From DTU049 sp033809015 (GTDB lineage Bacteria; Bacteroidota; Bacteroidia; Bacteroidales; DTU049): a stretch of DNA of 33,384 bases. Made by a program: the position numbers and the translations under genes. The stretch covers positions 1 through 33,384 of the forward strand of contig JAPXMM010000009.1 of assembly GCA_033809015.1 (NCBI GenBank), read 5' to 3'. A model generated the notes under the pieces. That model was not told where the DNA came from. It did no database searches and saw only the letters and a program-made list of their open reading frames with translations. This document shows positions 7,725 to 16,055 of the stretch, one piece after another (position 1 is the stretch's first letter; every line of letters starts with the position of its first letter).

Positions 7725-8300
7725 TTATTCTTCTATTTCTACATCACTTGCAGTAGTAGCTCTAGTATAAATCACTTTTGTTATCATCAGATGAGGTGGT
7801 TTAATGATTTGATATTCATCATTAATAATATCGCGAATACGAATGTTATCACCTATATCCATTTTAGTGATATCTACTGGGATGTAAGAAGGCATTTTGC
7901 TAGGAATAGCTCTCACAGGTAATTTTTTAATTTTTATATCCATTTTGCCACCACGCTTTACACCTATAGATTCACCAACAAATTGTATAGGCACATTCAT
8001 TGTAATAGGTTTATCATCACTTAATTCTTTAAAATCTATATGTATAACCTTGTCAGAAACAGGATGGAATTGTAAATCCTGCATAATACAGTGATGAATC
8101 TGTCCATTGAGCTCAATGTCTATTGTAATTGGTTCTACAGAGGTAAGTATAGGTGATAATTTAGCTTCTTCTAAATAAAAGAATACTTGTTTTTCGCCAC
8201 CATACATTACACAAGGCACGAAGCCTTTTTTTCGCAATTGTTTTGCGTCTTTCTTCCCTACGCTCTCTCTTGGGGAGCCACTAATAGAAAGTACTTTCAT
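7725..8300 (-). CDS. rplY: 50S ribosomal protein L25 / Ctc (two-domain form)
   Basis: L25 binds 5S rRNA in the large ribosomal subunit. The 191-residue protein has the N-terminal 5S-binding domain (about 1-95), with GKKDAKQLRKKGFVPCVMYG and MQDLQFHPVSDKVIHIDF. A C-terminal beta domain of the TL5/Ctc type (about 96-180) follows, with VPIQFVGESIGVKRGG. It starts 31 bp after the prs stop on the same strand, an arrangement common in many bacteria and probably one operon. A strong terminator follows. Confidence 0.93.
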   Translation of the reverse strand: MKVLSISGSPRESVGKKDAKQLRKKGFVPCVMYGGEKQVFFYLEEAKLSPILTSVEPITIDIELNGQIHHCIMQDLQFHPVSDKVIHIDFKELSDDKPITMNVPIQFVGESIGVKRGGKMDIKIKKLPVRAIPSKMPSYIPVDITKMDIGDNIRIRDIINDEYQIIKPPHLMITKVIYTRATTASDVEIEE

Positions 8301-8331
8301 AATTTTATGTTTTTTTTAATTGGTTTTCATA

Positions 8332-9276
8332 TTAAATAAAAGGATTAAAATCAAAAAATGAACTTATAGATTCACATTCAATATTCCTTTTTATCACTCC
8401 AGAAAAAATTTTAGCTACAGATAAGACAACAATTTTGTCAGATGTTTTTTTTAATGGTATAGTGTCTGTAACTATTAGTTGGTCAATGACACTTTCATCT
8501 ATTTTTTCTACAGCATTATTACTAAGCAAAGCATGTGTACAAACTGCTCTGATAGTCAAAGCACCTTTTTCTTTCATCAAATTAGCAGCTTTAATGAGTG
8601 AGCCAGCAGTATCTACTATATCATCAAAAATTATCACATTTTTATTTTTCACATCACCTATCAGAACCATATCCGATATCTGATTTGCTTTTTCTCTTTG
8701 TTTATAGCAAATAGCCATATCGCAGTTAAAAGCTTTAGCATATACATTAGCTCTTTTAGTACCACCAGTATCAGGAGATGAAACTACTAAATTAGGAATG
8801 TTTAGATCTTTTATATAATCATAAAAAATACTAGAAGCGAAAAGATGATCTACTGGGATATTAAAAAAACCTTGCAATTGGTCTGCATGTAGGTCCATAG
8901 TAATAACATGGGTGGTTCCTGCTGCTTGTAATAAATCTGCTACAAGTTTAGAACCTATCGCTACTCTAGGCCTATCTTTTCTATCTTGTCTAGCAAAGCC
9001 AAAATATGGGATGACAGCATATATATGCTTGGCAGATGCTCTTTTGGCTGCATCTATCATAAGTAATAATTCAAATAAATTATCCACTGGTGGGAAAGTA
9101 GATTGCACGATAAATACTTCTTTTCCACGAATAGTTTCATCGAAACTCACTTGAAACTCTCCATCGGCAAATTTCGTGTATGTCGTCTTGCCGAGTGGAA
9201 TACCATAATTTTTTGCTATACTTTCTGCTAATACTCGTGATGCATTACCACTATAAATTCCAACCTTGGGTTCCAC
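8332..9276 (-). CDS. prs: Ribose-phosphate pyrophosphokinase (PRPP synthetase)
   Basis: This enzyme makes PRPP from ribose 5-phosphate and ATP for nucleotide, His, Trp and NAD synthesis. The 314-residue length is standard. The ATP-site flexible loop reads FGFARQDRKDRPR at about 92-104, MDLHADQLQGFF follows, and SSPDTGGTKRA precedes the PRPP-binding loop IIFDDIVDTAGSL. All key blocks are present. The ATG at 9276 has a perfect -7 box 10 bp upstream. rplY follows 31 bp downstream. Confidence 0.96.
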   Translation of the reverse strand: MEPKVGIYSGNASRVLAESIAKNYGIPLGKTTYTKFADGEFQVSFDETIRGKEVFIVQSTFPPVDNLFELLLMIDAAKRASAKHIYAVIPYFGFARQDRKDRPRVAIGSKLVADLLQAAGTTHVITMDLHADQLQGFFNIPVDHLFASSIFYDYIKDLNIPNLVVSSPDTGGTKRANVYAKAFNCDMAICYKQREKANQISDMVLIGDVKNKNVIIFDDIVDTAGSLIKAANLMKEKGALTIRAVCTHALLSNNAVEKIDESVIDQLIVTDTIPLKKTSDKIVVLSVAKIFSGVIKRNIECESISSFFDFNPFI

Positions 9277-9286
9277 AATTTTTTTT

Positions 9287-9295
9287 GCAAAGTTA
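9287..9295 (-). promoter_or_regulatory. -7 box TAACTTTGC for prs-rplY
   Basis: A perfect TAnnTTTGC lies on the minus strand, 10 bp before the prs ATG, implying a very short 5' leader. No clear -33 TTTG is at the expected distance. Confidence 0.65.
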
Positions 9296-9346
9296 CATTA
9301 AAAAATATATCTTTAAAAATTATTTTGTTTCATTTTTGAAAAAAAA

Positions 9347-9415
9347 TTGAATTAGAGGGTTAGATAATAAATTTTTTTCAAATTTTTTAAATCAGTATAA
9401 TAATTCATTTATAAA
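9347..9415 (+). repeat. Partial copy of the TTGAAATA intergenic repeat family
   Basis: It begins TTGAATTAGAGGGTTAGAT, then ATAATAAATTTTTT, and aligns with the left ends at 7472 and 17739. The similarity fades within about 70 bp and no inverted partner was found before the 9611 gene. Confidence 0.5.
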
Positions 9416-9610
9416 TAATAAGAAATAGCAAAATCTCCTTTTATAAATGATTTTGCAATAAAAACATCATAATGGTAATTCAAGAATTGCCACATATTTA
9501 ACAAAAAATAAAAATTTTATAATATTTGGAAATAATTTCATTAATTTTACCTAACAAAATAATAAATTTCTATAATTGATACATTAAATTCGGCAATATT
9601 AACAAAAGAT

Positions 9611-10069
9611 ATGAAAACAAAAATTTGTTTAATGTTATTTTTAATGACAAATAGTTGTATGATATATAGTCAATATGAATTAAAAGATTTCGCAAAAGAT
9701 ACTATATGTTATTCAAATATTAATATAGAATTATTTTATCCAAATAACTCTTATAAATCAAAAACGTTAGACAATGAGACAATTCTAATTTCTTATACAC
9801 TACAATCTTATCCTTATTCATTTATAGCTGTTCTTATTGGACCAAATAGTAAATTTACTGAAAAGAAATATTGTGATACTATTAATGTGATAAATGATAA
9901 AAGATATATTATTAAGGGATATTGCCCATTAACAAAATTATATTACAGAAATGATATTGATAAAGGTACAAGTGTATATTTATATTATGATAATGTAAAT
10001 GATTCTAATTTAGAACTTTATGATTTAATTTTAGATAATATAAAAGTAATAGCTGATTATAATAAATAA
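9611..10069 (+). CDS. Unknown exported protein
   Basis: This 152-residue protein starts with a signal-peptide-like segment, MKTKICLMLFLMTNSC followed by MIYSQ. Either cleavage after about residue 20 or a weak lipobox at Cys16 is possible. The remainder is rich in Tyr, Asn, Asp and Ile and has no motif I recognise. It is followed 22 bp later by another unknown membrane-anchored protein on the same strand, and both precede a glycosyltransferase, which may hint at an envelope role. No promoter could be assigned. Confidence 0.6.
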   Translation: MKTKICLMLFLMTNSCMIYSQYELKDFAKDTICYSNINIELFYPNNSYKSKTLDNETILISYTLQSYPYSFIAVLIGPNSKFTEKKYCDTINVINDKRYIIKGYCPLTKLYYRNDIDKGTSVYLYYDNVNDSNLELYDLILDNIKVIADYNK

Positions 10070-10091
10070 AATTGATTTTTGTTATTAAAAT

Positions 10092-10673
10092 ATGATAAGT
10101 AAAAAATTATTATTAACAATTGTGTTTGGAACTTTAATTATTGCCTCTGCATCACTATATATTATAGCTGATAGTGATTTATATTATTATGGCAAAAATA
10201 ATTTACCAATTTATAATAGATTGCCATTTGAGATGAAACCCGAATATTGGAATACAAGACAAGGTCGACCAGGTTTTAAAATTATGGATAAATATGATTT
10301 TTCATTTATTGATAAAGATATAATATTTTTTAAATATCCTAATATTAAAATTGACTCTTTAATTTCTTATGGTTTTAATGATACTATTTTTATCGCATTA
10401 ATAAAAGCACATAATATTAATTTTAATAGTAGTAATCTATATTGTTTAAAACAATATAATATAGATTCATTTAACATTATACCTTACACTGATTGTAATA
10501 TTGGAAAAATAAAACATGATTATAATATTAAATGGATAGAAAATCCAAATAATCCACCATATTTAATAATGGCTAAACGTTCTAGAAGTGCTTTTATTTT
10601 TTATATTTCATTAATATTTTTTATTATTTATTTTAGAAAATATCTGAAAGAAAAACATAAAGAGAAAAAATAA
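10092..10673 (+). CDS. Unknown membrane protein with helices at both ends
   Basis: This 193-residue protein has a hydrophobic segment at about 6-27, a long polar middle rich in Tyr, Asn and Asp (PFEMKPEYWNTRQGRPGF is the most distinctive stretch), and a second membrane helix at about 166-182. It ends in a basic KYLKEKHKEKK tail. The layout suggests a large extracytoplasmic loop held between two helices. I recognise no family. It follows the 9611 gene by 22 bp and precedes a GT4 glycosyltransferase by 54 bp. Confidence 0.6.
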   Translation: MISKKLLLTIVFGTLIIASASLYIIADSDLYYYGKNNLPIYNRLPFEMKPEYWNTRQGRPGFKIMDKYDFSFIDKDIIFFKYPNIKIDSLISYGFNDTIFIALIKAHNINFNSSNLYCLKQYNIDSFNIIPYTDCNIGKIKHDYNIKWIENPNNPPYLIMAKRSRSAFIFYISLIFFIIYFRKYLKEKHKEKK

Positions 10674-10700
10674 TATTACGATTTTATAAATTAGCTTTTT

Positions 10701-10709
10701 TAATTTTGC
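10701..10709 (+). promoter_or_regulatory. -7 box TAATTTTGC for the GT4 gene
   Basis: A perfect TAnnTTTGC lies 18 bp before the ATG at 10728, which suggests that the glycosyltransferase has its own promoter rather than depending on the upstream unknown genes. Confidence 0.6.
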
Positions 10710-10727
10710 AATGAAATTAATTTTATT

Positions 10728-11846
10728 ATGAAAATCATACAAGCTTGCGGTGGATATTCTATGGGAGGATTAGAGCAGCAAACCATTAAAATTTCTTTAG
10801 CTTTGCAAAGCAAAGGACATGACGTACTAGTATTCTGCTCTGCCGATAGTCTAATTAGTGAAAAATGTAAAAGTCTAAATTTGCAATTTTCTACTGGCCT
10901 TTTTGATAATGGTTCTAATGCTATTACTAATTATAAAAATACTCATGATGTTATTAAAAAGTTCTCTCCAGATATTATTCACGTGCAACGTTCACATGAT
11001 TTATTTCCTATAGCAAGTGTTTTAAATACTTATGGATTGAGCACTCCACTATTTTTCACTCGCAGAATGGAAAGTAATATTAGAAAAAAAACGTTAGTAC
11101 ATAGATGGATATATCATCGTATAGACAAATGCTACGCTATTTCAAACTTTATTAAAGAAAATTTAATCATGACAACTCCTATAAATGCTGAAAAAATAGA
11201 AGTACTAAATAACGCTGTAGATTTAAATGTTTTCGATCCTAATAAATATGATAAAAATCTAAATCGTCAAAAATATAATATACCAAATGATGCTATTGTG
11301 ATAGGTATGGTGGGCAGGATCACACCTATGAAAGGTCATCGTGAATTAATTTTTGCTGCCTCTGAATTGTTAAAAAATCATTATGACAATTTATTTTTTG
11401 TATTTTTTGGTGGAGCAAGTGTAGGAGAAGGATATTTTGCTAACGAAATTTATCAATTAGCTGATTATACTTTACCAAAAGGGAAATTTATTTTTTATGA
11501 ATTTACAGATTCTGTAGCTGATGCACTGAGCACAATGGATATTTTTGTTTTTCCTTCTTATCGCGAATCTTTTGGAAATGCACTTTTAGAAGCTATGGCT
11601 ATGCAGTTACCTGTTGTTACTACATTCGCTGGTGGAGTAACAGATATAATTAATTGTGGAGAAAATGCTATATGCGTAGAACCTCAGAATCACAAACAAA
11701 TCTATGAGGCTATTAAACTTTTATTAACAGATGATGAAATAAAAAATATTATAGCTCAAAATGCTCGTAAGACTGCAGAAAATCATGGCTTCGATGATTA
11801 TATTATAAAACTAGAAAAAGATTATTCAGATTTTATTAAACAATAA
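10728..11846 (+). CDS. GT4-type (GT-B fold) glycosyltransferase
   Basis: This 372-residue enzyme probably transfers a sugar from a nucleotide-sugar donor to a surface glycan or lipid. The N-terminal acceptor domain opens MKIIQACGGYSMGGLEQQ. The donor domain has MVGRITPMKGHRELI (about 197) and the GT4 signature FPSYRESFGNALLEAMA followed by LPVVTTFAGGVTDII near the C-terminus, including the expected E-x7-E pair. The donor and acceptor cannot be told. A second glycosyltransferase (GT2) lies on the same strand, with an IS1595-type transposase gene between them. Confidence 0.88.
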   Translation: MKIIQACGGYSMGGLEQQTIKISLALQSKGHDVLVFCSADSLISEKCKSLNLQFSTGLFDNGSNAITNYKNTHDVIKKFSPDIIHVQRSHDLFPIASVLNTYGLSTPLFFTRRMESNIRKKTLVHRWIYHRIDKCYAISNFIKENLIMTTPINAEKIEVLNNAVDLNVFDPNKYDKNLNRQKYNIPNDAIVIGMVGRITPMKGHRELIFAASELLKNHYDNLFFVFFGGASVGEGYFANEIYQLADYTLPKGKFIFYEFTDSVADALSTMDIFVFPSYRESFGNALLEAMAMQLPVVTTFAGGVTDIINCGENAICVEPQNHKQIYEAIKLLLTDDEIKNIIAQNARKTAENHGFDDYIIKLEKDYSDFIKQ

Positions 11847-11854
11847 ATTTAATA

Positions 11855-11885
11855 TTGAAATAAACCTTTAATTAATAAAAGGATA
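11855..11885 (+). repeat. Possible short relic of the TTGAAATA repeat family
   Basis: TTGAAATAAACCTTTA lies 8 bp after the GT4 stop and matches the left terminus at 29518 in 14 of the first 16 bases (TTGAAATAAACGTTTA). Similarity beyond this is weak. Confidence 0.3.
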
Positions 11886-11994
11886 GAAGGGGCGATAAAT
11901 GATTAGAAAACAATAAAATGATTGTTTAATTTGGTTAATACAAAAAGGGGAGGGAATAAGATAACAGTTTTTACTGTTTAACTTTAAATGTTTT

Positions 11995-12984
11995 TTAATA
12001 TTTCAATTTCATCAATCTCCAATACCGCTCCCACGCCCACCTATCGTGCGATGACAAGTTTAAAAGTCGCCCAATATCTGATTCCACCTCATCTTTCAAA
12101 TACTTATTCATCACTACAAACCACATTAGATAGTTCTGCAGATACTTCGTAGCCACTCCTCTAAATTTACTCATCCAACTGTGTAAACCCTTAATCTTTT
12201 TCTCTGCAACTTGTGTACTATATACTGTTAGACCCTTTGTTTGCTTTCTAACTAATATCTTCTTATTTTGCGATTCAATAACTGCTTGTTTAAACTCTTC
12301 ATTTGGCTTAAAACATATCAAATTATTCTCAGATGTTCTCATCTTCAATTCATCTTTTATCTGTTCGTTCTTTACTTTCTTTTCTCCAGTATGTTTGAAA
12401 AGTAAATTACCTTCTCTATCTGTCATCACTAATACAGCAACGTTTGGATGAAAAGTTTTCAAAGCTTGCTCTTTTTCTTCAAGTGTTTTATATTTACGTC
12501 CTTTCTCAGAATACTCCATTAATAGTTCATCTGCTTCTATGATTCCAGAGAAACTAATACCACCTTCTAAACCTTGTATTGCAGACAAAATCTTATGCCT
12601 CCATTTGAAGCTAGTTGGTAAACTAATGCCAACTTCACTAGCGCAAGCTCTTAAACTTTTACCCTCTAACATACATTTTAGATAATCCAGAATCAGGTGA
12701 TATTTATGCATATGATAAACAAAAGATTTAGCAGTTTCTCGGAATTGGTATTTGCAATTCTTACATTTATATACTTGTCTGCCATTGCGAACACCTGCTT
12801 TAGTAACATGCTCACATCTACATCTTGGACAAATAGGAGCGGTTGTCAAAATCTTGATTCTCTGATAATCTAATGCTGTCAATCTATTGCTATTGAGGAA
12901 TTTGTAGAGATTATCTAGGAATTCGCGTTTACCTTCTTTGGTCAAAGCAAGCATATTTTCTATCACTTCGGTTGAATATTCCAT
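11995..12984 (-). CDS. IS1595-family (ISXO2-like) transposase, possibly inactive
   Basis: The 329-residue protein has an N-terminal zinc ribbon with CPRC (52-55) and CKNC (74-77), a helix-turn-helix stretch (RACASEVGISLPTSFKWRH) and an ISXO2-like DDE domain starting at IIEADE (149-153). The C-terminus has HSWMSKFRGVATKYLQNYL, typical of the family. The second catalytic Asp, normally in an SDG motif, seems replaced: the matching area reads LICFKPNEEF. The following H-x-x-x-N block reads STQVAEKK. The frame is intact but activity is doubtful. It sits between two glycosyltransferase genes on the other strand. No terminal inverted repeats or target duplication could be defined. Confidence 0.85.
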   Translation of the reverse strand: MEYSTEVIENMLALTKEGKREFLDNLYKFLNSNRLTALDYQRIKILTTAPICPRCRCEHVTKAGVRNGRQVYKCKNCKYQFRETAKSFVYHMHKYHLILDYLKCMLEGKSLRACASEVGISLPTSFKWRHKILSAIQGLEGGISFSGIIEADELLMEYSEKGRKYKTLEEKEQALKTFHPNVAVLVMTDREGNLLFKHTGEKKVKNEQIKDELKMRTSENNLICFKPNEEFKQAVIESQNKKILVRKQTKGLTVYSTQVAEKKIKGLHSWMSKFRGVATKYLQNYLMWFVVMNKYLKDEVESDIGRLLNLSSHDRWAWERYWRLMKLKY

Positions 12985-12999
12985 AAAATTATGTTTTTG

Positions 13000-13008
13000 G
13001 CAAAATTA
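13000..13008 (-). promoter_or_regulatory. -7 box TAATTTTGC for the transposase
   Basis: A perfect TAnnTTTGC lies on the minus strand, 15 bp before the transposase ATG. A 15-bp inverted repeat lies a further 47 bp upstream. Confidence 0.55.
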
Positions 13009-13055
13009 ATAAAAATATTAAATACTGAAATTTAAACACTTGTGTATGTTAAAAT

Positions 13056-13090
13056 GAAAGTATAAAAATTTTACAAATTTTTATACTTTC
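13056..13090. repeat. Perfect 15-bp inverted repeat with 5-nt loop
   Basis: GAAAGTATAAAAATT and its exact reverse complement flank TTACA. A T8 tract follows on the plus strand at 13095-13102. It lies between the transposase start and the GT2 gene. It could be a terminator that stops read-through toward GT2, or part of the mobile element end. Neither is proven. Confidence 0.55.
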
Positions 13091-13188
13091 TCACTTTTTT
13101 TTACGTTTACTTTATCATTATACCTACTTTTTAACAAATTATTTTTCTAATTTCATTATTTAATAAAATCCTATTCCTATTTAATTGT

Positions 13189-13196
13189 TAATTTTG
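13189..13196 (+). promoter_or_regulatory. -7 box TAATTTTG for the GT2 gene
   Basis: This matches TAnnTTTG and lies 18 bp before the ATG at 13215. It would give the GT2 gene its own promoter after the transposase insertion point. Confidence 0.5.
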
Positions 13197-13214
13197 AAAT
13201 TAAAAAATTAATAA

Positions 13215-14186
13215 ATGCGAATCAGTGGTTTTACCTTTTGCAAAAATGCAGATAAACTGTATTATCCTATTAAACAGTCTATTCTATCCATCCTGCCTAT
13301 TGTGGATGAATTTATTGTAAATATTGGTGATTGCGATGACGACGATAAAACTGTAGAATTAATAGAAAGTATCAATAGTCCAAAAATAAAATTAATTTTT
13401 TCTGAATGGAATTTAGATAAATATCCTAATGGCACCGAGAATGCACACCAGACCGATATTGCTAAAAATGCTTGCAGTGGAGATTGGTTGTTTTATTTGC
13501 AAGCTGATGAGGTTGTCCACGAAAAATATTTAGATAATATAGTAAAACGTTGTAAAGAATTATTAGAAAATAAAGATATAGAAGGTTTATTATTCGACTA
13601 TATCCACTTTTATGGCGATTATTGGCATTATCAAAATAGTCATGGCTGGTACAAAAAAGAAATCAGAATCATTAGAAATGATCCAGAAATTCATTCGTGG
13701 GAGAGTGCACAATCTTTTCGTAGAATTCCAAACTTTGATGGAATACATTACAGACAGCAAGAAGGCACATTTAAGCTGAAAGTTGCAAAAGTGAATGCAG
13801 CTATTTATCATTATGGATGGGTGAGGCCACCAGAACTAATGCAAAAAAAGAAAATTGCCCTAGATACCATTCATAAAGGCAAAAATATTGCTTTAGATAA
13901 TAATAAAAATGTAGAAATTTTCGCTTATGCCCCACTTGGTACCTTGCCAGTATTTAAAGATACTCATCCAGCAGTAATGAATGATTGGATTAAAAATTTT
14001 AATTGGCAAGATAAATTAAATTATTCTAAAAAGCCATCTGCTAATTACAAAAAACCTTCTAAAAGGCATCGTATTTTAACAAAAATTGAAAAAATTTTCT
14101 TTAAAAATAAAATATCCATAGGAGAATTTAAAAATTATATATTAATATTTCCTTCTGACAAAAAAAATAAAAACACTAATTCTTAG
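13215..14186 (+). CDS. GT2-type (GT-A fold) glycosyltransferase
   Basis: This 323-residue protein opens with MRISGFTFCKNADKLYYPI and DEFIVNIGDCDDDDKT, a GT2 N-terminal nucleotide-binding pattern. GDWLFYLQADEVVHE (about 89-103) supplies the acidic cluster that normally binds the metal and nucleotide-sugar. An HYGWVRPPELMQKK segment near residue 200 is typical of GT2 proteins of lipopolysaccharide-type clusters. The C-terminal 40 residues are basic and Lys/Asn-rich. Donor and product are unknown. It is followed 34 bp later by the AlkD-like gene, which is functionally unrelated. Confidence 0.82.
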   Translation: MRISGFTFCKNADKLYYPIKQSILSILPIVDEFIVNIGDCDDDDKTVELIESINSPKIKLIFSEWNLDKYPNGTENAHQTDIAKNACSGDWLFYLQADEVVHEKYLDNIVKRCKELLENKDIEGLLFDYIHFYGDYWHYQNSHGWYKKEIRIIRNDPEIHSWESAQSFRRIPNFDGIHYRQQEGTFKLKVAKVNAAIYHYGWVRPPELMQKKKIALDTIHKGKNIALDNNKNVEIFAYAPLGTLPVFKDTHPAVMNDWIKNFNWQDKLNYSKKPSANYKKPSKRHRILTKIEKIFFKNKISIGEFKNYILIFPSDKKNKNTNS

Positions 14187-14220
14187 AATTTTTAACAAAT
14201 TTTCTATAGATAGAAGAATA

Positions 14221-14940
14221 ATGAATAAAATAAATTTACCACAAAGTATAATTGACGAATTAAACCAAAATGCTTGCAAGGAAAAAGCTCAGCATCACAT
14301 GAAATTTTTTAAAACTGGTTCAGGTGAATATGGAGAAGGCGATAAATTTATAGGTGTGAATGTCCCTATTCAACGCAAAATTGCTAAAAAATATTACAGA
14401 GAAATTAATTTGAATGAACTGGAACAATTATTAAAAAGCGAAATTCACGAATACAGGTCAACTGCTCTTTTTATGCTTTGCTACAAATTCGAGAAAGCAG
14501 CAGAAGCTGAAAAAGCTTCCATTGTAAACTTGTATCTCGATAATATTGCTTTTGTCAATAACTGGGATTTGGTTGATGCCTCCGCTCCAACTCTATTGGG
14601 TGGTTATTTATTTGATAAAAACAGATCGTTACTTTACGATTTAGCTAACTCCGACGACCTTTGGAAACAGCGTATTGCTATCATCGCTACGTTGTACTTT
14701 ATTCGTCGCGATGATTTCTATGATACACTCGCAATTTCCGAGATATTGCTTCATCATCATCATGACTTAATTCACAAGGCTGTGGGATGGATGATTAGAG
14801 AGGTTGGTAAAAGAGACAAAGATGTAGCAATAGTTTTTTTGCAAAAACATTACACCGAAATGCCCAGAACCATGTTACGATACGCCATAGAAAAATTTGA
14901 TGAAAATTTACGTCAGCAATTTCTGAAAGGATATAAATAA
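14221..14940 (+). CDS. AlkD-like DNA alkylation repair protein (HEAT-like DNA glycosylase)
   Basis: AlkD-type glycosylases remove N3- and N7-alkylated purines without flipping the base. This 239-residue protein has the family pattern: GEGDKFIGVNVPIQRKIAK near 38-56, NNWDLVDASAP at 113-123 with Trp115 and the putative catalytic Asp119, WKQRIAIIATLYFI with Arg151, and HKAVGWMIREVGKRD with Trp190. These residues correspond to the Trp, Asp, Arg and Trp used by Bacillus AlkD. Parts of the gene use more C-ending codons than the neighbours, a possible sign of transfer. It has no obvious link to the flanking glycosyltransferase and methylase genes. Confidence 0.88.
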   Translation: MNKINLPQSIIDELNQNACKEKAQHHMKFFKTGSGEYGEGDKFIGVNVPIQRKIAKKYYREINLNELEQLLKSEIHEYRSTALFMLCYKFEKAAEAEKASIVNLYLDNIAFVNNWDLVDASAPTLLGGYLFDKNRSLLYDLANSDDLWKQRIAIIATLYFIRRDDFYDTLAISEILLHHHHDLIHKAVGWMIREVGKRDKDVAIVFLQKHYTEMPRTMLRYAIEKFDENLRQQFLKGYK

Positions 14941-15025
14941 ATCCCATCTTATCACAATTATCAAGACAAATAAAAGCAATTTTTATTTTTTATAGTTTAT
15001 TTTAATTTTATTAAAATAATTTTTG

Positions 15026-15033
15026 TATTTTTG
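15026..15033 (+). promoter_or_regulatory. Possible -7 box (TATTTTTG) upstream of the adenine methylase
   Basis: It fits TAnnTTTG but lies 86 bp before the ATG at 15120, so a leader of about 80 nt would be needed. That leader contains a 12-bp palindrome. This assignment is weak. Confidence 0.3.
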
Positions 15034-15095
15034 AATAAATTTATAGCATTTATTCATTCAAAAAATTGTAAAATAGACGAGATAAATGAGAGTGT

Positions 15096-15107
15096 ATAAA
15101 CGTTTAT
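15096..15107. promoter_or_regulatory. 12-bp palindrome ATAAACGTTTAT before the methylase
   Basis: A perfect palindrome lies 12 bp before the methylase ATG. It could be an operator for control of the restriction-modification genes, though no controller gene is present. Its AAACGTTTA core also resembles the terminus of the intergenic repeat family, so it may be unrelated to regulation. Confidence 0.25.
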
Positions 15108-15119
15108 GAAATTAATACA

Positions 15120-16055
15120 ATGGATATAACAAGGATAAATAAAACAGCAAAACCATTTATAAAATGGGCTGGCGGCAAAACTCAGTTATTAACTGAAATC
15201 GATAATGAAATTCCTAATTTCATTAAAAAAAATCAATTTATATACATAGAACCTTTTGTTGGTGCAGGTGCAGTATTTTTTTGGATTATACAAAAATATC
15301 CGAATATAAATAATGCAGTTATTAATGATATTAATCCTGATTTAATAAATACATACCAAATAATTAAAGAAAATGTAGAGAAATTAATACAATTACTAAA
15401 AATTTGGGAAAACGAATTTCATTCATTAGAAAATAATATTCATGAGAAAAAAGAATATTATTACTCAAAAAGAAAATTATTTAATAAAAGGAAATCTGAT
15501 AATATAACACAAGCTGCTCTTTTCATTTTTCTTAATAGAACGTGCTTTAATGGGCTGTATCGTGTAAATAGAAAAAATGAGTTTAACGTTCCTATAGGTA
15601 GTTATAAAAAACCTATGATTTGCGATGAAGAAAATTTAAGAGCAGTTAATGAGGTTTTACAAAATGTTACTATTTTGTGTGGTGACTTTGAAAAAACATT
15701 GAAATATGCTGAAAATATTACTTTATTTTATTTAGACCCACCATATAAACCAATAAGTGATACGTCTAGTTTCAATTCATACACAAATAAAGAATTTGAT
15801 GATGTAGAGCAAATAAGACTTGCCAAATTTTGCGAAAAAATAGATTCATTAGGCTATAAATGGATTTTAAGTAATTCTGATGTTAAAGGCAAAAACCCAA
15901 ATGACAATTTTTTTGATGAATTGTATGGAAAATTTATTATTAAAAGAGTAATAGCCAAAAGGAATATTAATGCAAATCCAAATAAAAGAGGAGAACTTAC
16001 AGAATTATTAATTACAAATAATGCTTATGAAAAAATTATGTCAATTGCTCAATAA
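15120..16055 (+). CDS. DpnM-like DNA adenine-N6 methyltransferase (D12 class, probably GATC)
   Basis: This 311-residue methylase transfers a methyl group from SAM to adenine. It has the D12/Dam order of motifs: KPFIKWAGGKTQLL at 11-24 (motif X), IEPFVGAGAVFFW at 43-55 (motif I), VINDINPDLINTYQ, LNRTCFNGLYRVN, and DPPY at 206-209 (motif IV), followed by TSSFNSYTNKEFD. The whole pattern resembles DpnM and MboI-type methylases, whose target is GATC. The specificity is inferred from that and from the DpnII-like nuclease remnant that overlaps its 3' end by 35 bp. The gene appears complete, so it now probably acts as an orphan methylase. Confidence 0.9.
   Translation: MDITRINKTAKPFIKWAGGKTQLLTEIDNEIPNFIKKNQFIYIEPFVGAGAVFFWIIQKYPNINNAVINDINPDLINTYQIIKENVEKLIQLLKIWENEFHSLENNIHEKKEYYYSKRKLFNKRKSDNITQAALFIFLNRTCFNGLYRVNRKNEFNVPIGSYKKPMICDEENLRAVNEVLQNVTILCGDFEKTLKYAENITLFYLDPPYKPISDTSSFNSYTNKEFDDVEQIRLAKFCEKIDSLGYKWILSNSDVKGKNPNDNFFDELYGKFIIKRVIAKRNINANPNKRGELTELLITNNAYEKIMSIAQ

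Larger units (their letters stand above)
9277..9610. other. Intergenic region between divergent prs and the 9611 gene
   Basis: This 334-bp gap holds the prs promoter, one partial copy of the TTGAA intergenic repeat (from 9347), and a small hairpin at 9474-9491 (GGTAATTC/GAATTGCC with a 2-nt loop). No coding frame and no convincing promoter for the 9611 gene was seen. Confidence 0.5.

Noticed and set aside
11847..13214. Terminal inverted repeats and target duplication of the IS1595-type element
   Set aside because: Short hairpins (near 11910-11927 and 11962-11980) and the 15-bp repeat at 13056 were compared, but no pair of matching ends across the transposase gene was found, so element borders are not given.
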